64,000 nt of DNA, taken from Curtobacterium sp. MR_MD2014 (lineage in GTDB: Bacteria; Actinomycetota; Actinomycetes; Actinomycetales; Microbacteriaceae). The stretch lies in contig NZ_CP009755.1 of the NCBI RefSeq assembly GCF_000772085.1, positions 3,100,001 through 3,164,000 of the forward strand, written 5' to 3'. Shown here piece by piece: positions 47,034 through 55,892 of the stretch (the first letter of the stretch is position 1; each line of letters starts with the position of its first letter). Both the position numbers and the translations under genes were made by a program. The notes beneath the pieces were generated by a model. The model had not been told where the DNA came from and did not search any database. It was given only the letters and a program-made list of their open reading frames with translations.

Positions 47034-48203
47034 TTACGCCGCGGCCGCGGCGAGCTCGGCGGCCTGCTCGGCCGCGTCGTCCATGGTCTCGGCGACGGTG
47101 ACGAGCGGGTGCGCCGCCTCCGCCAGGATCCGGCGACCCTCGTCCACGTTGTTGCCGTCCAGGCGCACGACGAGCGGCTTGGTCGCCGAGTCGCCGAGGA
47201 TGCCGAGTGCGGCGACGATGCCGTTCGCGACGGCGTCGCAGGCGGTGATGCCGCCGAAGACGTTCACGAACACGCTCTTCACCTGCGGGTCGCCGAGGAT
47301 GACGTCGAGGCCGTTCGCCATGACCTCGGCCGAGGCGCCACCGCCGATGTCGAGGAAGTTCGCGGGCTTCACGCCGCCGTGGCGCTCACCGGCGTACGCG
47401 ACGACGTCGAGCGTCGACATGACGAGCCCTGCGCCGTTGCCGATGACGCCGACCTCGCCGTCGAGCTTCACGTAGTTCAGGCCGTGCTGCTTCGCCTTGG
47501 CCTCGAGCGGGTCCTCGCTCGCGGTGTCCTCGAGCTGCGCGTGGCCCTCGTGGCGGAAGTCGGCGTTGTCGTCGAGCGACACCTTGCCGTCGAGGGCGAG
47601 GATCTGCCCGTCGCCGGTGCGGACCAGCGGGTTCACCTCGACGAGGGTGGCGTCCTCGCCGGCGAACACGTCGTAGAGCTTCACGAAGACGTCCGCGACC
47701 TGGTCCTGGAGCTCGGACGGGAAGTTCGCCTGGCGCGCGATGTCGAGCGCGGCCTCCTTGTTGATGCCCGTGAGCGGGTTCACCTCGACGCGCGCGAGCG
47801 CCTCGGGCTTCTCGACCGCGAGCTGCTCGATCTCCATGCCGCCCTCGACGCTGACGAGCGACAGGTACGAGCGGTTCGCCCGGTCGAGCAGCACCGAGAA
47901 GTAGAACTCCTCGGCGATGTCGGCACCCTGGGCGACCATCACGCGCTGCACGGTGTGGCCCTTGATGTCGAGGCCGAGGATCGCCTCCGCGTGCTCGTAC
48001 GCCTCGTCCGGGGTCTTCGCGACCTTGACGCCGCCGGCCTTGCCGCGACCGCCGACCTTCACCTGCGCCTTGACGACGACCACGCCGCCGATCCGCTCGG
48101 CGGCCGCCCTCGCCTCTTCCGGGGTGTCGGCGGTGATGCCCTGCAGCACAGGGACGCCGTAGGACTCGAAGAGGTCCCTGGCCTGGTACTCGAAAAGATC
48201 CAC
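47034..48203 (-). CDS. sucC: succinyl-CoA synthetase beta subunit
   Basis: This 389-residue ADP-forming subunit has an ATP-grasp domain ([16 protein letters not shown]) and a C-terminal CoA-ligase domain ([15 protein letters not shown]). GTG at 48203 follows GGGAAG at a good distance and gives the standard start [12 protein letters not shown]. It is first in sucC-sucD. Confidence 0.97.
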   Translation of the reverse strand: MDLFEYQARDLFESYGVPVLQGITADTPEEARAAAERIGGVVVVKAQVKVGGRGKAGGVKVAKTPDEAYEHAEAILGLDIKGHTVQRVMVAQGADIAEEFYFSVLLDRANRSYLSLVSVEGGMEIEQLAVEKPEALARVEVNPLTGINKEAALDIARQANFPSELQDQVADVFVKLYDVFAGEDATLVEVNPLVRTGDGQILALDGKVSLDDNADFRHEGHAQLEDTASEDPLEAKAKQHGLNYVKLDGEVGVIGNGAGLVMSTLDVVAYAGERHGGVKPANFLDIGGGASAEVMANGLDVILGDPQVKSVFVNVFGGITACDAVANGIVAALGILGDSATKPLVVRLDGNNVDEGRRILAEAAHPLVTVAETMDDAAEQAAELAAAAA

Positions 48204-48394
48204 GCTGTTCTTCTTCCCGCACGGTTCGTGCGATCGGCATCGGTCATCGGGTCGCGCACTCAACGTCGAGGGTCGCTCGATGTCGAGACAACGGCCGCGA
48301 CCACCCTAGCGCCGCCACATGGACGGAGAGCACGTCCGTCCGGACACCGGTCGCGCCCGCTCGGCCGCGGGATGCGTCGGCACCGCGGAACGCC

Positions 48395-48408
48395 GGCCGG
48401 GAGGCACG
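48395..48408 (+). repeat. solitary palindrome-family half-site
   Basis: GGCCGGGAGGCACG in the 296-bp divergent gap between sucC and the RecQ-like gene, about 90 bp before the latter. No second arm is present. Confidence 0.5.
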
Positions 48409-48499
48409 CTCCACCCCCGTCTCGTCCCTCGCGGCCCCGGGTGGCCGGGGGACGCAGTCACCGGGTGGCCGGCCAGGCGGCACGGGGCACGGTCGACGG

Positions 48500-50131
48500 G
48501 TGCAGAAGGAACTCCGTACCCGCGCCGCCGACGTCTTCGGCTGGGACCTCCACCCCGAGCAGGAACAGGTCGTCGACGCCGTCCTCGACGGTCGCGACGC
48601 CCTGGCGCTCATGCCCACCGGCTCGGGGAAGTCCGCGATCTACCAGGTCGCCGCGCTCGCCCTGGACGGCCCGGTCGTCGTCGTCTCGCCCCTCGTGGCC
48701 CTGCAGGAGGACCAGGTCGTCGGCATCGAGGACCACCCGGACGCGCCCCGAGCCGTCACGATCAACGCCACCAGGGGCAGCCGGCAGCTCGAGGACGCGT
48801 GGGACGCCGTGGCGTCCGGCGAGGCCCGGTACGTGTTCCTGGCCCCCGAGCAGCTGGCGAAGGACGAGGTCGTCGAGCGGCTGCGCGACGCCGGCGTCGC
48901 GCTCGTCACCGTCGACGAGGCGCACTGCGTGTCGAGCTGGGGGCACGACTTCCGCCCGGACTACCTGGTGCTCGGCGAGGTCGTGGAGCGCCTCGGACGC
49001 CCGCCGGTGCTCGCGATGACCGCGACCGGTTCGACGCCCGTCCGCGCCGAGATCGTCGAGCGGCTCGGCATGCGGGACCCGCTGGTCGTCGCCACCGGCT
49101 TCGACCGGCCGAACCTGCGCTTCGAGGTCGCCCGGCACGCCGACGACGAGTCGAAGCGCGAGGCGGTCGTGGAGCAGGTCGTCGGACTCGAGGGGGTCGG
49201 CATCGTCTACGTCGCCACCCGCGCCGAGACCCTGGTGTACGCGGACGAACTCGTGGAGAGCGGTCGCCGGGCGAAGGCGTACCACGCGGGCCTCCGCGTG
49301 CGGGACCGCGAGCGGGTCCACCACGAGTTCCTCGACGGCGAGCTCGACGTCGTCGTCGCCACCAGCGCGTTCGGCATGGGGATCGACAAGCCGGACGTGC
49401 GCTTCGTCGTGCACGCCGACGTCCCCGAGTCGGTCGACGCCTACTACCAGGAGGTGGGCCGTGCCGGCCGCGACGGCGACGTCGGCCTCGCCACGATGCA
49501 CTACCGCGCCGAGGACCTCGGCCTCCGACGCTTCTTCGCGTCCGGCTCGCCGCGCCCGGCCACCCTCCGTGCCGTGTTCGACGCCGTCCCCGCCGAGGGA
49601 TCGGTGGCCCGTTCCGAGCTCGCCGAACGCTCCGGGCTCGCCGCTCGCACCGCGGGCCGTGCCGCCAACGCCCTCGTCGATGCGGGCGCGCTCGACGACG
49701 GTGAGGACGGTCTCACCCGTCGACCGGACGGCCCCCGCGACGCCGAGGCGGCGGCGGGGCTCGCGAAGGCGCAGGCGAAGGAGCGCGAGGAGATCGAGGA
49801 GTCGCGCATCGCGATGATGCGCCGGTTCGCCGAGACCTCGGGCTGCCGCCGGCAGTTCCTGCTCGGGTACTTCGGTGACGAGCTCGCCGAGCCGTGCGGC
49901 AACTGCGACACGTGCACGGCCGGGACCGCCCAGGACGCGGACGCTCACGGTGCCGACGGTGCGAACGACGACGCCTGGCCCCCGGAGTCGCCCGTCGAGC
50001 ACGCGCAGTGGGGTCGAGGGACGGTGATGAGCACGGAGGACGACCGGTTGACGGTGTTCTTCGAGTCCGCCGGCTACAAGACCCTCGGGCTGGCCGACGT
50101 CGAGGAACGGCACCTGCTCGAACGCGTCTGA
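48500..50131 (+). CDS. RecQ-family ATP-dependent DNA helicase
   Basis: This 543-residue 3'-5' helicase shows motif I ALMPTGSGKSAIYQ, motif II TVDEAHCVSSWGHDFRPDY, motif III AMTATGS, motif V ATSAFGMGIDKPDVRFVVH and motif VI QEVGRAGRDG. A zinc cluster follows (CRRQFLLGYFGDELAEPCGNC). It has no HRDC domain; the C-terminal 60 residues are an acidic, Trp-containing segment (HAQWGRGTVMSTEDDRLTVFF) like a small beta-barrel. GTG at 48500 is the only start near the Q motif. It is a shorter RecQ than E. coli RecQ (about 610 residues). Confidence 0.93.
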   Translation: MQKELRTRAADVFGWDLHPEQEQVVDAVLDGRDALALMPTGSGKSAIYQVAALALDGPVVVVSPLVALQEDQVVGIEDHPDAPRAVTINATRGSRQLEDAWDAVASGEARYVFLAPEQLAKDEVVERLRDAGVALVTVDEAHCVSSWGHDFRPDYLVLGEVVERLGRPPVLAMTATGSTPVRAEIVERLGMRDPLVVATGFDRPNLRFEVARHADDESKREAVVEQVVGLEGVGIVYVATRAETLVYADELVESGRRAKAYHAGLRVRDRERVHHEFLDGELDVVVATSAFGMGIDKPDVRFVVHADVPESVDAYYQEVGRAGRDGDVGLATMHYRAEDLGLRRFFASGSPRPATLRAVFDAVPAEGSVARSELAERSGLAARTAGRAANALVDAGALDDGEDGLTRRPDGPRDAEAAAGLAKAQAKEREEIEESRIAMMRRFAETSGCRRQFLLGYFGDELAEPCGNCDTCTAGTAQDADAHGADGANDDAWPPESPVEHAQWGRGTVMSTEDDRLTVFFESAGYKTLGLADVEERHLLERV

Positions 50132-50401
50132 CGCGCCGGCGTCGGACCCGGGGTGGGGAAGGCGCGGTCGCTCGACCACCCGTCGGCGACCGCGCTCCAC
50201 TCCCCCGAGCACGGCGAGTGTGACCCGCGATCGTGGACCGCAGGTGACGCCGAGGTGAACGGGACGCGAAACCGGACGAGGGGTGCGCAGACCGGACGAC
50301 CACAGACCGGACGACCGGTCAGGCGGACGGCGTACACAGGAAGGCCCGACGGCCCCGGCGCCCCGCTCCGGAGCCCGACCCTCCCACGGAAGGACTGCAC
50401 C

Positions 50402-50695
50402 ATGAGCGACCCCGGCATCAGCCCCGTCGACGACTTCGACGCCCAGGAGCGCCGCACCGACGACCTGGACCGCGAGCACGTGGGTCCGTACGAGGTCGAC
50501 GAGTCCGAGGAGTCCCTCGAGACCGTCACGAACGACGCCGTCGCCGGCGAGACCGTCGAGCCCCAGCCGGGCGACGGAACCGACGACGGCCCCACCGGTG
50601 GCGCTCCGCGCGAGGGCTCGCCCGACCTGTGGGAGCACGACGACGACACCGAGCGTCCGGACCTCGGCGGCGACCTCGGCACGAAGCCGCTCTGA
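50402..50695 (+). CDS. DUF5709-like acidic protein
   Basis: This 97-residue, strongly acidic, probably disordered protein starts MSDPGISPVDDFDAQERR and ends GGDLGTKPL. ATG at 50402 follows GGAAGGACT. The pattern matches the small actinobacterial DUF5709 family of unknown function. The 270-bp gap before it contains two copies of CAGACCGGACGACC near 50288-50316. Confidence 0.75.
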   Translation: MSDPGISPVDDFDAQERRTDDLDREHVGPYEVDESEESLETVTNDAVAGETVEPQPGDGTDDGPTGGAPREGSPDLWEHDDDTERPDLGGDLGTKPL

Positions 50696-50745
50696 GCACC
50701 ACACCCGCACGACCCCCACGGAGCACGGCCCAGTACGATCGGGCC

Positions 50746-51108
50746 GTGCTCCGTGGCGTCCGCGACCGTGTCCGTGCGACGCCCGCGCTGGCCCGGCTCC
50801 TCTCGCTGGCGTCCCTGCTGCTCGTCGCCGCGGCGGCGCACTCGGGTGCCCGGAGCGGCGGGGTCGCCTGGCTTCCGCTGCTCGTCGCGGGTGTCGTGCT
50901 CGCCCTGGTCACCGGCGCGACGGCGCACCGGTGGCCCCTGCCGGCCATCTGGCTGGTCGCGACACTGCTGGCGGCTGCGGGCGGCACGCTCGTGAGCGTC
51001 GCGTGGCTGGTCGGCGCACTGATCGGCGGCGCAGTGGCCCTGGCCGCAGCCCTGTTCCTCGACACCGCAGCGCTGCGGCGGGCACGGCGATCCGGGACAC
51101 GCCCGTGA
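50746..51108 (+). CDS. small membrane protein
   Basis: This 120-residue protein has four hydrophobic helices and a basic C-terminus (RRARRSGTRP). GTG at 50746 is the most likely start; an upstream frame has no helix. The stop overlaps the GTG of the MpaB-like gene by 4 bp (GTGA), so they are co-translated. Family unknown. Confidence 0.65.
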   Translation: MLRGVRDRVRATPALARLLSLASLLLVAAAAHSGARSGGVAWLPLLVAGVVLALVTGATAHRWPLPAIWLVATLLAAAGGTLVSVAWLVGALIGGAVALAAALFLDTAALRRARRSGTRP

Positions 51109-51986
51109 CGCGACGGCCGGGAGGCTCGTCCCACCCCCGCCCCGCCGGCCACGGCGACCGGTCGGCGGACGGACGCGGTGCGACGGGCGGACCACTGGCC
51201 TCCCGTCCGGCACACGGACACGTCGCCGACCGCGACCTGCGTCGGTGGCTGGCGGACAGCACACCCGTCGCGGCCGGTGGCCGCGCCATCCTGCTGCAGA
51301 TCGCGGACCCGGTCGTCGCAGCCGGGGTCCGACGGCACTCCGACTTCGCCCGCCGACCGCAGCAGCGGCTGGCCCACACCCTGATGTTCGTCTACGCCGT
51401 CGTGATCGGGACCGAGACCGACGCTGCCGTGGCGACCGCGTTCGTCGACCGGGCGCACCGACCGGTCGAGGGCGCCGACGACGTCGACCGGCAGCGGTGG
51501 GTGGCGGCGACCCTGTTCGACTCCGCACGACGGGCACACGAGCTGTTCGGCGACGCCCTGTCGCCCGACGACGCCGAGCGTGTCCTGGTGGCCTACGCCC
51601 CGATCGCGACGTCCCTGCGCGTGCCCGCCGACTGCTGGTTCGACTCGGTGGCCGCGTTCGACGCGTACTGGGGTGCGACCATGCCCACCCTGCACGTCAC
51701 CGACGATGCGCGCGGGATCGTGCGCGACCTCCTGCACCCCCGCTTCGCACCGCTGTGGGTCCGCTCCGCGATGCCGCTCGTCCGGATCGTCACCGTCGGC
51801 ATGCTGCCGGACGCCCTGCGGACCGCGTACGGCTTCGCCTGGGGGCCGCGCGAGCAGCGGCGCTTCCGGCGCACCGTCGCGCTCGTCCGGCGCGTGCGGA
51901 GCCTCGTGCCGGGGTGGGCGCTCCGACTCCCGGGGCCGCTGCTGCTGCGGGCCATGCACCGGATCGCCGCGCGGTACGCCCACTGA
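51105..51986 (+). CDS. MpaB/DUF2236-family oxygenase with repeat-derived N-terminus
   Basis: This 293-residue protein is of the MpaB/latex-clearing oxygenase superfamily. The heme-binding fold region has HTLMFVYAVVIGTETDA, DVDRQRWVAATLFDSARRAHELF and YWGATMPTLHVTDDARGI. The GTG at 51105 overlaps the previous stop. The first about 37 residues (TRRPGGSSHPRPAGHG) are coded by a copy of the dispersed palindrome family (51117-51210) and no other start codon lies before the fold, so the repeat has become coding sequence. The substrate is unknown. Confidence 0.8.
   Translation: MTRRPGGSSHPRPAGHGDRSADGRGATGGPLASRPAHGHVADRDLRRWLADSTPVAAGGRAILLQIADPVVAAGVRRHSDFARRPQQRLAHTLMFVYAVVIGTETDAAVATAFVDRAHRPVEGADDVDRQRWVAATLFDSARRAHELFGDALSPDDAERVLVAYAPIATSLRVPADCWFDSVAAFDAYWGATMPTLHVTDDARGIVRDLLHPRFAPLWVRSAMPLVRIVTVGMLPDALRTAYGFAWGPREQRRFRRTVALVRRVRSLVPGWALRLPGPLLLRAMHRIAARYAH
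51117..51210 (+). repeat. palindrome-family copy inside a coding sequence
   Basis: Left arm CCGGGAGGC (51117-51125) and right arm GCCTCCCGTCCGG (51198-51210) frame a 72-bp GC-rich insert. Length and frame keep the MpaB-like gene open. Confidence 0.7.
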
Positions 51987-51990
51987 TCCC

Positions 51991-52018
51991 GACAAGTTCT
52001 TGTCATGGCGACAAGAAC
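51991..52018. promoter_or_regulatory. NrtR-type operator of the NAD operon
   Basis: Two overlapping palindromes: GACAAGTTCTTGTC (51991-52004; arms GACAA/TTGTC) and GTTCTTGTC-ATGGC-GACAAGAAC (51996-52018; perfect 9-bp arms, 5-bp spacer). They end 17 bp before the first gene and overlap its promoter. The repressor candidate is the third gene of the operon. Confidence 0.75.
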
Positions 52019-52029
52019 AGTGGTACGGT
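52000..52029 (+). promoter_or_regulatory. promoter of the NAD operon, probably leaderless
   Basis: TTGTCA (52000-52005) and TACGGT (52024-52029) are 18 bp apart and partly covered by the operator. Transcription would start near 52036, the ATG itself, and no Shine-Dalgarno precedes it. So the first mRNA is probably leaderless. Confidence 0.5.
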
Positions 52030-52035
52030 CGGACC

Positions 52036-52866
52036 ATGGCAGTCGAACTCAGCACCTGGGACGCCCAGGGCACACCGACGACACCGACGTTCTCCACGAT
52101 GCGGTTCCCCGCGGGCGAGGCACACGTCAAGGTCCGGGACGACGCCGACGCGGGGGCGACCACCGAGATCGCGACCCTGCGCGGCACCGGCGGCGACGAC
52201 CTGGTGATGCTCGGCATGTGGGCGGACGCGGTCCGACAGCGCGGGGCACGCTCGGTGGCGCTCGTCCCGTACCTGCCCGGAGCGCGGCAGGACCGCGGAC
52301 TCCCCTTCGGCGCGAAGGTCTACGCGGACGTCCTGAACGGCTTCGCCATCGACCAGGTGATCGCCTTCGACCCCCACTCGCCCGTGATCGTCGGGCTGGT
52401 CGAGCGCCTCACCGTGGTGCCGAGCGAGCGGGTCGTGCACGACGCCGTCCTCGCCGGGTCCGACTACAGCGGCATCATCGCCCCGGACAAGGGCGCGGTC
52501 GCCCGGGCGGCGCTCGTCGCCGAGGCAGCCGGTCTCCCCCTGTTCCGCGCCGAGAAGCACCGCAACCCGGACACCGGCAAGCTCGACGGGTTCTCGTGCG
52601 AGCCGCTCCCCGAGACCGGTCGGCTGCTCGTCGTCGACGACATCTGCGACGGCGGCGGCACCTTCGCGGGCCTCGCCGGCTCGACCGGCCTGCCGGCGGA
52701 GCGCCTGGGCCTCTGGGTCTCGCACGGCGTCTTCTCCGGACGGGCCCCGCAGCTCGCCGAGCACTTCGGCGAGATCGTCACCACCGACAGCTACCCCGCA
52801 CAGCAGGACGTCCCGGGCCTCCGCACCGTCCCGCTCAGCCCGTACCTCACGAAGGAGATCCGATGA
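52036..52866 (+). CDS. Prs-like phosphoribosyl-/ADP-ribose-pyrophosphate synthetase
   Basis: This 276-residue protein has the ribose-phosphate diphosphokinase fold: PYLPGARQDR with the ATP-binding Arg-Gln, AFDPHSP and the PRPP loop LLVVDDICDGGGTF. It is clearly shorter than housekeeping Prs (about 310-330). The motif DDICDGGGT deviates slightly from DDIIDTGGT. It is fused in operon with a NadV-like gene (ATGA overlap). Phage NAD+-reconstitution pairs (Adps/Namat) use a Prs-like enzyme that makes ADP-ribose pyrophosphate; either that or PRPP supply for NadV is possible. Confidence 0.85.
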   Translation: MAVELSTWDAQGTPTTPTFSTMRFPAGEAHVKVRDDADAGATTEIATLRGTGGDDLVMLGMWADAVRQRGARSVALVPYLPGARQDRGLPFGAKVYADVLNGFAIDQVIAFDPHSPVIVGLVERLTVVPSERVVHDAVLAGSDYSGIIAPDKGAVARAALVAEAAGLPLFRAEKHRNPDTGKLDGFSCEPLPETGRLLVVDDICDGGGTFAGLAGSTGLPAERLGLWVSHGVFSGRAPQLAEHFGEIVTTDSYPAQQDVPGLRTVPLSPYLTKEIR

Positions 52867-54416
52867 CGACCACGACGGGCCTCGAGCCCCGCACCACCAC
52901 CGCGAGCCCGATCGCCCCGCTGCTGGCGGTCGACGGGTACAAGCACTCGCACCGGCAGGTCTACCCCGAGGGCACGACCCGGATCCTGATCAACTGGACG
53001 AACCGCTCGAACGCGCACATGCCCGAGTCGACCCACGCGGTGGTCTTCGGGCTGCAGGCGTTCGTGCAGCGGTACCTGGTCGAGGCGTGGGCGCCGTTCT
53101 TCGCCGCCGACGAGGACGAGGTCGCGCGGTTGTTCGAGCAGGCACTGCAGGGCTACTTCGGCCCGAACCACATCGGTGTCGACCACGTCCGCGCCCTGCA
53201 CCGCCTCGGGTACCTCCCGCTCGAGATCCGGGCGCTCCCCGAGGGCACCCTCGCCCCGATCGGCGTCGCGACGCTGACGGTCGAGAACACCCTCGACGAC
53301 TTCTTCTGGCTGCCGAACTACATCGAGACCGCCCTGTCGGCGTCGATCTGGCACCCCTCGACCGTCGCGACGAAGGCGCTCGAGTACCGGGACCTCATGG
53401 AGGAGTGGGCCGAGCGCACCGGCGCCGACCCGGCGAGCATCGACTTCGCCGCCCACGACTTCTCGTTCCGCGGGCAGACGAGCATCGAGTCCGCCGCCGC
53501 GGGCGGTGCCGGACACCTGCTGTCGTTCCTCGGCACCGACTCGATGCCGTCGCTCGACTTCATCGACCGCTACTACCCGGGCGACAACGGCTGGGTGGCG
53601 GCCAGCGTCCCCGCCACCGAGCACAGCGTGATGTGCGTCCGCGGCGCCGACGGCGAGCTCGAGACGTTCGCGCAGATCCTCGACGTGTACCCGACCGGCA
53701 TCGTCTCGGCGGTGAGCGACGGCTTCGACCTGTTCAAGGTGATCACCGAGACGCTCCCGCAGCTCGAGGACCGCATCACGGCCCGCGACGGCAAGCTCGT
53801 CATCCGCCCGGACTCCGGCGACCCGGTCGACATCGTCACCGGCACCGTGCACGGCGTCGACCAGGCAGCGCTGACCGACCCGTCGCGCAGCCACGAGGAG
53901 AAGGGCGTCGTCGAGCTCCTCGACGAGCTGTTCGGGCACACCGTCAACGAGCGGGGCTTCAAGGTGCTCGACCAGCACATCGGCGTCATCTACGGCGACA
54001 GCATCACGCTCGACCGTGCCCGTCGCATCTACGAGCGCCTCGCCGCGAAGGGCTACGCGAGCGACAACGTCGTGCTCGGCATCGGGTCGTACACGTACCA
54101 GTACATGACGCGCGACAACCTCGGCAGCGCCGTGAAGGCCACGTGGGCCCTCGTCGACGGGCAGCCGGTCGACATCCAGAAGGACCCGAAGACCGGCAGC
54201 GGCAAGAAGAGCGCGAAGGGCCGCATCGCCCTGCACCGCGACGACACCGGCGAGATCCGCCAGACCGACGAGGCCACCGCCGAGGACGAGGCGACCAGCC
54301 TGCTCCAGCCCGTCTGGGTCGACGGCCGCTTCCGGGTGCACCAGTCGTTCGCCGACGTGCGCGAGACGCTCCGCACCGAACGCGCCGCCCGCGCGGCCCG
54401 CCGGGCGTCGGTGTGA
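52863..54416 (+). CDS. nadV: nicotinamide phosphoribosyltransferase (NadV/NAMPT-like)
   Basis: This 517-residue type II phosphoribosyltransferase has VDGYKHSHRQVYPEGTTRI at the N-terminus and FFWLPNYIETALSASIWHPSTVATKA in the barrel. The core strand DFSFRGQTSIESAAAGGAGHLLSF carries the nicotinamide-ring binding residues, and the late segment IGSYTYQYMTRDNLGSAVKAT is a NAMPT signature. It makes NMN from nicotinamide (or NAD+ from ADP-ribose pyrophosphate in the Namat variant). ATG at 52863 overlaps the Prs-like stop (ATGA). Confidence 0.93.
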   Translation: MTTTTGLEPRTTTASPIAPLLAVDGYKHSHRQVYPEGTTRILINWTNRSNAHMPESTHAVVFGLQAFVQRYLVEAWAPFFAADEDEVARLFEQALQGYFGPNHIGVDHVRALHRLGYLPLEIRALPEGTLAPIGVATLTVENTLDDFFWLPNYIETALSASIWHPSTVATKALEYRDLMEEWAERTGADPASIDFAAHDFSFRGQTSIESAAAGGAGHLLSFLGTDSMPSLDFIDRYYPGDNGWVAASVPATEHSVMCVRGADGELETFAQILDVYPTGIVSAVSDGFDLFKVITETLPQLEDRITARDGKLVIRPDSGDPVDIVTGTVHGVDQAALTDPSRSHEEKGVVELLDELFGHTVNERGFKVLDQHIGVIYGDSITLDRARRIYERLAAKGYASDNVVLGIGSYTYQYMTRDNLGSAVKATWALVDGQPVDIQKDPKTGSGKKSAKGRIALHRDDTGEIRQTDEATAEDEATSLLQPVWVDGRFRVHQSFADVRETLRTERAARAARRASV

Positions 54417-55066
54417 CCGACGCCCACACGGCGACCCGCGACCAGCCGCTCATCGCGATCGACGTCGTCCCGGTGTCGTTCACGGTGACGGAGGGTCTGC
54501 GGGTCGCCACCGCGCGCCGGGCGTACGACCCGTACGCCGGTCGGGAGGCACTGCCCGGCGTGCTCCTGGACGCTGCGGAACGCCTCGCCGACGGTGCACG
54601 GCGCGCCCTGCGCACCAAGGCCGCCATCGGCACCGGGGCGGTGCGGCACCTCGCACAGGTCGGTGCGTTCGACGGCCCGTCCCGCGACCCGCGGGAGACC
54701 GCGATCAGCATCGCGTTCGCGGCGGTCGTGGCACCGGCGGTGGACGGCGGGCCCGTGGTGTGGAGGTCGACCGACGGGGGCGACCTGGGCCTCCCGTTCG
54801 ACCACGACACGATCGTGCGGGCCGCCCTCGACCAGGTGCGCACCCGGCTCTGGCGGGACGTCCCGATGACACGCGCCCTGCTCGGTGACGTCTTCCCGAC
54901 GAGTGCGGCGGCAGTACTCCACGCGGCGCTCCACGGGACCGCCCCGGATGCCGGCAACCTCAACCGTGCACTCCGGACGAACCCCGCGCTCGTCCGGACC
55001 GATGCCTCCCCGACGCCCACCGGCCGGGGCGGTCGTCCCCCGGCGACCTGGACGTGGACCGACTGA
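54413..55066 (+). CDS. NrtR-like NAD-metabolism repressor
   Basis: This 217-residue protein has an N-terminal Nudix-like domain without a catalytic Nudix box. The C-terminal winged helix is typical of NrtR: LPFDHDTIVRAALDQVRTRL, then FPTSAAAVLHAALHG, LNRALR, and the basic GRGGRPPATW end. NrtR senses ADP-ribose and represses NAD biosynthesis genes. GTG at 54413 overlaps the nadV stop (GTGA), so it is the third gene of the operon and probably binds the operator at 51991-52018. Confidence 0.85.
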   Translation: MTDAHTATRDQPLIAIDVVPVSFTVTEGLRVATARRAYDPYAGREALPGVLLDAAERLADGARRALRTKAAIGTGAVRHLAQVGAFDGPSRDPRETAISIAFAAVVAPAVDGGPVVWRSTDGGDLGLPFDHDTIVRAALDQVRTRLWRDVPMTRALLGDVFPTSAAAVLHAALHGTAPDAGNLNRALRTNPALVRTDASPTPTGRGGRPPATWTWTD

Positions 55067-55084
55067 GCACGGTTGGGTGGGGGC

Positions 55085-55720
55085 ATGTCCAGTTCGCTCT
55101 CCGGTGACGACTCCCTGCACCTGCCCGAGTTCGACGCGCCTCCCGCGTCCCCGTTCGACGTCGCCCGAGCCTGGCTCGACGGCGCCGCGGAGCGCGAGGT
55201 GTCCGAGCCGATGTCGATGACCCTCGCGACCGCCGGCACCGACGGGCGGGTGTCCGCCCGCACCGTCGACGTGAAGCGGCTCGACGACCGCGGGCTGGTG
55301 TTCGGCACCTCGACCCTGAGCCCGAAGGGACGGCAGCTCGCGGACAACCCGCACGCGGCGCTGCAGGTGTACTGGCGCGAGAGCATGCAGCAGCTGCGCT
55401 TCGAGGGCCGGGCCGTGCAGCTGTCCGACGAGGAGTCCGACGCGCTGTTCGCCGACCGCTCGCCGAAGTCACGCGCCGCCACCGCGATCGCCGACCAGTC
55501 GGACGTGCTCGAACCGCGCACGCTGCAGGACCTGATCGACGACGCGAACGTGCTGCTCGACGAGAGCGACGACGACGTGCCGCGCCCCGAGGGCTGGGTG
55601 GCGTGGCGGCTCGAGCCCGACGTGGTGGAGTTCTGGCAGGGCAGCCGCGACCGGATGCACCGGCGGCTGCAGTACGTCCGCGCCGGCGACGGCTGGGACG
55701 TGGCGCGGCTGCAGCCGTAG
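55085..55720 (+). CDS. pdxH: pyridoxine/pyridoxamine 5'-phosphate oxidase
   Basis: This 211-residue FMN-dependent oxidase makes pyridoxal-5'-phosphate. Motifs: SARTVDVKRLDDRGLVFGTS, LSPKGRQLADNPHAALQVYWRESMQQLRFEG, the catalytic-domain SPKSRAATAIADQSDVL and the C-terminal VEFWQGSRDRMHRRLQY. ATG at 55085 follows the NrtR stop by 18 bp. It is a divergent PdxH; another PPOX-class activity remains possible. Confidence 0.8.
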   Translation: MSSSLSGDDSLHLPEFDAPPASPFDVARAWLDGAAEREVSEPMSMTLATAGTDGRVSARTVDVKRLDDRGLVFGTSTLSPKGRQLADNPHAALQVYWRESMQQLRFEGRAVQLSDEESDALFADRSPKSRAATAIADQSDVLEPRTLQDLIDDANVLLDESDDDVPRPEGWVAWRLEPDVVEFWQGSRDRMHRRLQYVRAGDGWDVARLQP

Positions 55721-55738
55721 CGCTGCGCGGTCGGCGCG

Positions 55739-55814
55739 GTGCCGCGGGCGCGGTGCCGCGGGGTCGCGGTGCCGCGGGGTCGCGGTGCCGCGGGGTCGCG
55801 GTGCCGCGGGGCGG
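55739..55814. repeat. 16-bp tandem repeat GTGCCGCGGGGTCGCG
   Basis: Five units (14, 16, 16, 16 and 14 bp) begin at 55739, 55753, 55769, 55785 and 55801. The period is not a multiple of three and the region is non-coding. Confidence 0.9.
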
Positions 55815-55825
55815 CGCTGCGTTCC

Positions 55826-55885
55826 GCACAACCGTGAGCACCTCGCGCCACGGAACCCCACGGCGCGACGTGCTCCGCGTTGTGC
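55826..55885. repeat. 24-bp inverted repeat
   Basis: Left arm begins GCACAACCGTGAGCACC and right arm ends GTTGTGC. The 24-bp arms match at 20 positions around a 12-nt loop. It follows the tandem repeat directly. Confidence 0.8.
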
Positions 55886-55892
55886 AGCGGCA

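Noticed and set aside
52036..52866. Housekeeping ribose-phosphate pyrophosphokinase (prs)
   Set aside because: It is too short, has an altered PRPP loop, and is locked in an operon with nadV and nrtR rather than glmU.
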